Below are positions 61,300 through 64,000 of a stretch of DNA of 64,000 nt, one piece after another. The notes below the pieces were generated by a model, which saw only the letters and a list, made by a program, of their open reading frames with translations, did no database searches and was not told the DNA's origin. How positions within the stretch are numbered: the stretch's first letter is position 1; each line of letters begins with the position of its first letter. The stretch covers positions 434,001 through 498,000 of the forward strand of contig NZ_CZRP01000013.1 in the NCBI RefSeq assembly GCF_001458115.1, in the 5' to 3' direction. The position numbers and the translations under genes are program-made. Source of the stretch: Gracilibacillus massiliensis. GTDB lineage: Bacteria; Bacillota; Bacilli; Bacillales; Amphibacillaceae.

Positions 61300-62916
61300 T
61301 CAAAAATATTCTGATGGACTAACGCCTGTAATCGCTTTAAAGACTTGACTAAAATAAGTAGAGTTTTGATATCCTACCATTTCACTCACTTCATACACCA
61401 TATACCTTTTTTCCTTCAATAATTCCTTCGCTTTTGTAATACGATAATGGTTAAGGTAATTCACAAATGTCTCACCAGTAACTTTTTTAAATAACTGTGA
61501 TAAATAGTTGCGATTCACATAAAGTGTATCGGCAATTTCTGCTAAGGTTATTTCTTCATCATAATAGTGGTGAATATGTTCTTTCACACGTTCTACTAAT
61601 TTACTTGTTTTTTTGCCAGCTAAAGCTTCTTTTGAATGCTCGACCCATTTCATTAATTGAACGGTTGTCCAATCTAACAACTCTTTTGTTGTGTTATGAT
61701 TATAAACTTCTATTAACAGAGAAGACTTCTCAATTGGTTGCTGATCAACATGCTCTAGTGAATGATCTTCCATCATTAATGCACTTAAAATATTGATAGA
61801 TATGGTTTGGATCATATAAAATGGCGAATACTTCTCTTCTGATAAACCGTTTACAAATCGATGCCATATTGCTAAAAGTTCATCATAGTCCTTATCCGCA
61901 ATTTTTCCATGTATTTCTTTAATGGTTTCAAAAGGATATGTAAAAACATCGCTTGAACCCTTATCCTTTGTTTCTTGATAATGGTAGACTTTATTCCATT
62001 CTTCATACTCTGCGACTTCTAAGGCTTGCATACTTTCAGAATATCCATCCGCCAATTGATGTAAAGTTGATTTGGTAGAACTAACACCGATCATGGCTGA
62101 TACTTTTAAATAATATAATAAATTTTCTAGCATCTTGTTGACGAGTTTATCATGTAACTGTTCAAGGTAAATGGCGTTTCCCGGAAAAAAAGCGACCATG
62201 ACATAGGTAGAGTCGGAATAATCAATCAGATGTATCATCATGTCCTTCTCTTCATTAAAATAATCGATAGTTTCAGATAAGATATTACCCACACTAAATT
62301 TCATCAACTGCCAATCCCGTTCATGTGATGTCCTTAAATAAGGCGGACGATTAATCATAATGGAAGTGACAATCTGCGGGGTTTCTGCATCTGTCCCGAT
62401 TAGTTCTTTACTTTCTGCAGTCAGGTCCTTTGTTTCATACCGATTAAATAAAAGACTTCGAATGAAAGTATCCCTTCGATAAGTCAAATATATGGGTCTT
62501 TGTTCACGATACTTTTCAAGAATCGATTGTTGCTTTTCTTCTGACTCCATATCCTGCAATACTTCCTGGATGACAGTTTCTATTTCAGAGACAGGAGAAG
62601 GTTTAAGAAAAAAATGCTTCACTCCATATTGAATTGCTTTTCTTGCATTATCGAAATGATTATATCCACTATGAATAATAATGCAGATATCTGGATACTT
62701 TTGTTTCACTTCTTTGATTAAAGTTAAGCCATCCATCTCTGGCATATAAATATCCGTAATCATGATGTCTGGTACCTGATCTTCCATCATGGTTAATGCT
62801 TCCTGACCATTAGTTGCGGTTCCAATTATAAAAACATCTAATTTTCGCCAATTTATATGTTTGGTTAATCCCTCTCTTACAGACAATTCATCATCTATTA
62901 TTAAGACCGATTTCAT
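61300..62916 (-). CDS. YesN-type response regulator with AraC DNA-binding domain
   Basis: The receiver domain (about 1-120) has the acidic pair IIDDE, phospho-acceptor Asp near 55 in ITDIYMPEMDG, and Lys in FFLKPS. A long central region (about 130-420) follows, of the kind found in YesN proteins, then two AraC helix-turn-helix motifs (about 440-538, LAEIADTLYVNRNYLSQLFKKVTG and VYEVSEMVGYQNSTYFSQVFKA). It pairs with the YesM kinase gene three bases upstream. YesMN of B. subtilis control rhamnogalacturonan utilisation genes; here the GH43 and six-hairpin genes start just 12 bases downstream. Confidence 0.92.
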   Translation of the reverse strand: MKSVLIIDDELSVREGLTKHINWRKLDVFIIGTATNGQEALTMMEDQVPDIMITDIYMPEMDGLTLIKEVKQKYPDICIIIHSGYNHFDNARKAIQYGVKHFFLKPSPVSEIETVIQEVLQDMESEEKQQSILEKYREQRPIYLTYRRDTFIRSLLFNRYETKDLTAESKELIGTDAETPQIVTSIMINRPPYLRTSHERDWQLMKFSVGNILSETIDYFNEEKDMMIHLIDYSDSTYVMVAFFPGNAIYLEQLHDKLVNKMLENLLYYLKVSAMIGVSSTKSTLHQLADGYSESMQALEVAEYEEWNKVYHYQETKDKGSSDVFTYPFETIKEIHGKIADKDYDELLAIWHRFVNGLSEEKYSPFYMIQTISINILSALMMEDHSLEHVDQQPIEKSSLLIEVYNHNTTKELLDWTTVQLMKWVEHSKEALAGKKTSKLVERVKEHIHHYYDEEITLAEIADTLYVNRNYLSQLFKKVTGETFVNYLNHYRITKAKELLKEKRYMVYEVSEMVGYQNSTYFSQVFKAITGVSPSEYF

Positions 62917-62918
62917 AA

Positions 62919-64000
62919 TTAATCCCCCGCTTCTATTGATGAAGCTTTTGTGAATGGTTGGTGATAATGAATAGGTAACAAAATCTCTACCATCACTCCA
63001 CCTTGAAGATGATTAAAGATCTTTACATCAAATTGCTCACCACAATACATCGCGATTCGCTCTCTAACATTTTGGATTCCGATACCTTTTGCATCTGAGA
63101 AAGTCCAATCTTCTGGTAATCCGTTTCCATTATCCTTAATCGTTAATTTAATATGGTTTCCATCCTCTACAATCGAACCGTTTATAGCAATTTTCATTTG
63201 CTCTGAGTTAGAGGATTGATAACCATGCTTGATGCTATTTTCAATGAAAGGTTGTAAAATGATTTTGGGTACATATAAGTCCTTCATCGATGCTGCCACA
63301 CGTACAGTATATTGAATATCTTGAGCTTGACGCTGTTTTTGAATATCGATATAACATTTAGCATGATCTAATTCATCACGTAAGCGAATAAATTTCAATC
63401 CCCCACTTAAGCCAATTCGAAGCATTTTGCTTAAGTTATTGACCATATCACTTACCTCATCTGCATCATGATCTAAGGACTTCCATTTGATCATATCCAA
63501 CGTATTATATAGAAAATGCGGCATAATCTGACTTTGTAATGCCCTGACTTCGGCTTCTCTTCTATTAGAATTTTCCATTTCTAATTTTTCTAATAAATCA
63601 GCTAATTCACCCGTCATTTGATTAAAATTGTTAGCCATGATGTCATATTCTTCAACATAATGGCGATTCATTTGTACCTCAAAGTCTCCTTTTTCTACTT
63701 TTCGCATTCCTTTGATCATTTGAGTTATTGGTTTGGTTATCCACTTCCCAATACCATAAACAATAGGAATCGATAATAAAATAGCAATGAAACCAATCAC
63801 TAGAACAAAGATACCTAGCTCTTTTGTTTCGGCGTATAGATCATCAACTGGAATAACTTGAACAAGTCGCCACTGTTCATAATTTGGTTCGGAAATTAGA
63901 AGGAGGTGGTATTCATTATCTCTTTTAATCAGTTGATGATGATTCGTCATCTCATCATATTCAGGAACTAGTCTCTCATATATTTCATTATTAGTTCGGA
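62919..64000 (-). CDS. YesM-type membrane sensor histidine kinase (partial at right edge)
   Basis: The open frame continues past the ATG at 63950 to the window edge, and the extra residues look like the end of a dCACHE sensor domain, so the N-terminus lies outside. Visible: the end of the sensor, a membrane helix (about 25 residues), HAMP (ITKPITQMIKGMRKVEKGDFEV), the His_kinase domain with LQSQIMPHFLYNTLDMIKW (phospho-acceptor His), and HATPase motifs (FIENSIKHGY, DNGNGLPED, GIGIQNVRERI). Sits three bases upstream of the YesN gene. Probably senses a sugar, likely via an unseen binding protein. Confidence 0.92.
   Translation of the reverse strand, partial: RTNNEIYERLVPEYDEMTNHHQLIKRDNEYHLLLISEPNYEQWRLVQVIPVDDLYAETKELGIFVLVIGFIAILLSIPIVYGIGKWITKPITQMIKGMRKVEKGDFEVQMNRHYVEEYDIMANNFNQMTGELADLLEKLEMENSNRREAEVRALQSQIMPHFLYNTLDMIKWKSLDHDADEVSDMVNNLSKMLRIGLSGGLKFIRLRDELDHAKCYIDIQKQRQAQDIQYTVRVAASMKDLYVPKIILQPFIENSIKHGYQSSNSEQMKIAINGSIVEDGNHIKLTIKDNGNGLPEDWTFSDAKGIGIQNVRERIAMYCGEQFDVKIFNHLQGGVMVEILLPIHYHQPFTKASSIEAGD

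Overview
The window looks like chromosome of a low-GC Firmicute of the family Bacillaceae, probably one of the halotolerant, polysaccharide-degrading genera related to Gracilibacillus or Oceanobacillus. This placement is an inference. It rests on AT-rich sequence, strong AGGAGG ribosome sites with some TTG and GTG starts, Bacillus-type gene sets (YkoGHI-like, YdbST, YesMN-like, guanidine exporters), CcpA-type cre sites, and large intergenic repeats of a kind I associate from memory with such genomes. There is no rRNA, tRNA, transposase, phage gene or CRISPR array.

Layout. 1-3.7 kb: ECF transporter operon (S component, double ATPase, EcfT, then a PHP-domain protein running off the left edge), divergent from an RpiR regulator (3.9-4.7 kb). 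4.8-9.2 kb: a chemoreceptor, a two-component system, and a PepSY protein preceded by four 11-bp-phased direct repeats. 9.3-18.8 kb: SAM hydrolase plus heme O synthase, a GH43 arabinanase, an SDR, a CNNM/CorC protein translationally coupled to a Ca2+-ATPase, and an ArsR-like regulator. 19-24.6 kb: stand-alone CheY-like protein, ScdA (di-iron Fe-S repair), a cysteine-free HesB-like protein, flavin reductase, Nudix hydrolase and an LCP wall ligase. 25.4-31.2 kb: sugar-oxidation operon (ThuA, two Gfo/Idh dehydrogenases, TIM-barrel isomerase) after a GH43 xylosidase. 31.3-34.5 kb: TrhA/HlyIII, a radical SAM/SPASM protein, and a TetR regulator with a DUF3995 membrane protein. 34.5-35.1 kb: a tandem hairpin array. 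35-39.4 kb: GH3 glycosidase and a guanidine-I riboswitch controlling an SMR pair. 39.4-55.7 kb: three LPXTG surface proteins (PL10-CE8 pectinase, choice-of-anchor-I protein, CE12-PL11 rhamnogalacturonan degrader) with an AraC regulator and YdbST. 56.7-64 kb: NhaC antiporter, a six-hairpin glycosidase-like protein, a GH43, and YesN/YesM regulators running off the right edge.

How it fits together. The right half is a plant cell-wall (pectin, rhamnogalacturonan I, arabinan, xylan) utilisation region. Wall-anchored enzymes would cut polymers at the surface, and cytoplasmic GH43, GH3 and Gfo/Idh/ThuA proteins would process the products. CcpA (cre-like sites), AraC and YesMN would give control. No sugar importer, sortase or monosaccharide kinase is visible, so these must lie outside.

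The most unusual non-coding content is (i) a family of intergenic elements, four of them about 480-550 bp and built as two inverted copies of one unit, and (ii) a ten-motif 51-52-bp hairpin array bracketed by a perfect 12-bp inverted repeat. Two genes, scdA and the radical SAM gene, carry Fnr/Crp-type sites at identical spacing to their -10 boxes, suggesting a shared low-oxygen regulon.
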